The notes below the pieces were generated by a model. The model was not told the DNA's origin and searched no databases. It saw nothing but the letters and a program-made list of their open reading frames with translations. Shown here piece after piece: positions 13,084 to 13,122 of a DNA stretch of 13,122 nucleotides. The position numbers and the translations under genes are program-made. The stretch is from Bacteroidota bacterium (lineage in GTDB: Bacteria; Bacteroidota; Ignavibacteria; Ignavibacteriales; Ignavibacteriaceae): assembly GCA_023433685.1 (NCBI GenBank), contig JAEYUD010000179.1:1-13122 (forward strand). Reading direction: 5' to 3'. How positions within the stretch are numbered: position 1 is the stretch's first letter; each line of letters opens with the position of its first letter.

Positions 13084-13122
13084 GAACTTGAGTGCGCCGC
13101 GGCGCATTGAGAACTTATGAAC
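13084..13122 (+). repeat. Second copy of the palindrome-bearing 8-bp array, abutting the glycosylase start
   Basis: The first 31 bp (13084-13114) are the exact reverse complement of 1243-1273 and contain TGCGCCGCGGCGCA at 13093-13106, flanked by direct TTGAG 5-mers. It continues as GAACTTATGAAC into the right window edge, the same unit as the array at 1055-1143. It ends 4 bp from the start codon of the glycosylase gene and would form its mRNA leader. The array is truncated by the window, so its length is unknown. Confidence 0.93.

Noticed and set aside
12759..13085. 108-codon plus-strand frame ending in the right-hand repeat
   Set aside because: Antisense to the glycosylase. The coincidence of its stop with the repeat is tempting given the stop-codon pattern, but the protein has no features of its own.

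Overview
The window comes from a bacterium of the Bacteroidota/Chlorobiota/Ignavibacteriota group, most likely Ignavibacteriota or a close relative. The reasons are a large secreted protein ending in a type IX secretion (T9SS) sorting domain of the FQNYPNPF type, Bacteroidetes-style -7 promoter boxes (TAnnTTTG) about 30 bp before two start codons, and weak Shine-Dalgarno signals. The rank below phylum is inference. No rRNA, tRNA, CRISPR array or transposase is visible.

Layout. (1) 1-2466, minus strand: a small single-pass membrane protein, a BadF/NagK-type amino-sugar kinase, and the start of an AmpG-like MFS permease cut by the left edge. The last two make a plausible peptidoglycan-sugar import and phosphorylation pair. 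(2) 2574-4037, plus: a class V PLP enzyme of the cysteine-desulfurase fold, closed by a strong bidirectional terminator. (3) 4246-6390, minus: an exported oligopeptidase B-type S9 peptidase, divergent from (4) 6560-7537, plus: an exported FGE/SUMF-fold protein lacking the catalytic cysteines. (5) 7658-9523, minus: a T9SS-exported Asp-box beta-propeller protein. Upstream of it on the same strand is (6) pdxJ (9629-10348). (7) 10538-12238, plus: two tightly coupled, diverged copies of an exported YD-repeat protein. (8) 12366-13079, minus: an endonuclease III-family DNA glycosylase with an Fe-S cluster.

Most genes are ordinary housekeeping or secreted proteins. The unusual part lies between them. 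Several intergenic gaps carry a different short tandem repeat (period 8, 9, 26, 8 and 7 bp). Five gene 3' ends either lie inside such an array or are followed by one within 3 bp. Two arrays consist of one block followed by a block of roughly reverse-complementary units, so they could fold into long imperfect hairpins. GC-rich palindromes with a CGCCGCGGCG core interrupt the AT-rich arrays. One 31-bp block containing the palindrome occurs exactly, in inverted orientation, at 1243-1273 and 13084-13114. In pdxJ the repeat encodes the last five residues. I regard this stop-codon-associated repeat and palindrome pattern as the best candidate in the window for something undescribed. A role in termination, mRNA 3'-end protection or fail-safe translation stop is inference.

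No gap between genes exceeds 300 bp. The longest (1017-1273, 4038-4245, 10349-10537) are described under the repeats, terminator and promoter entries.
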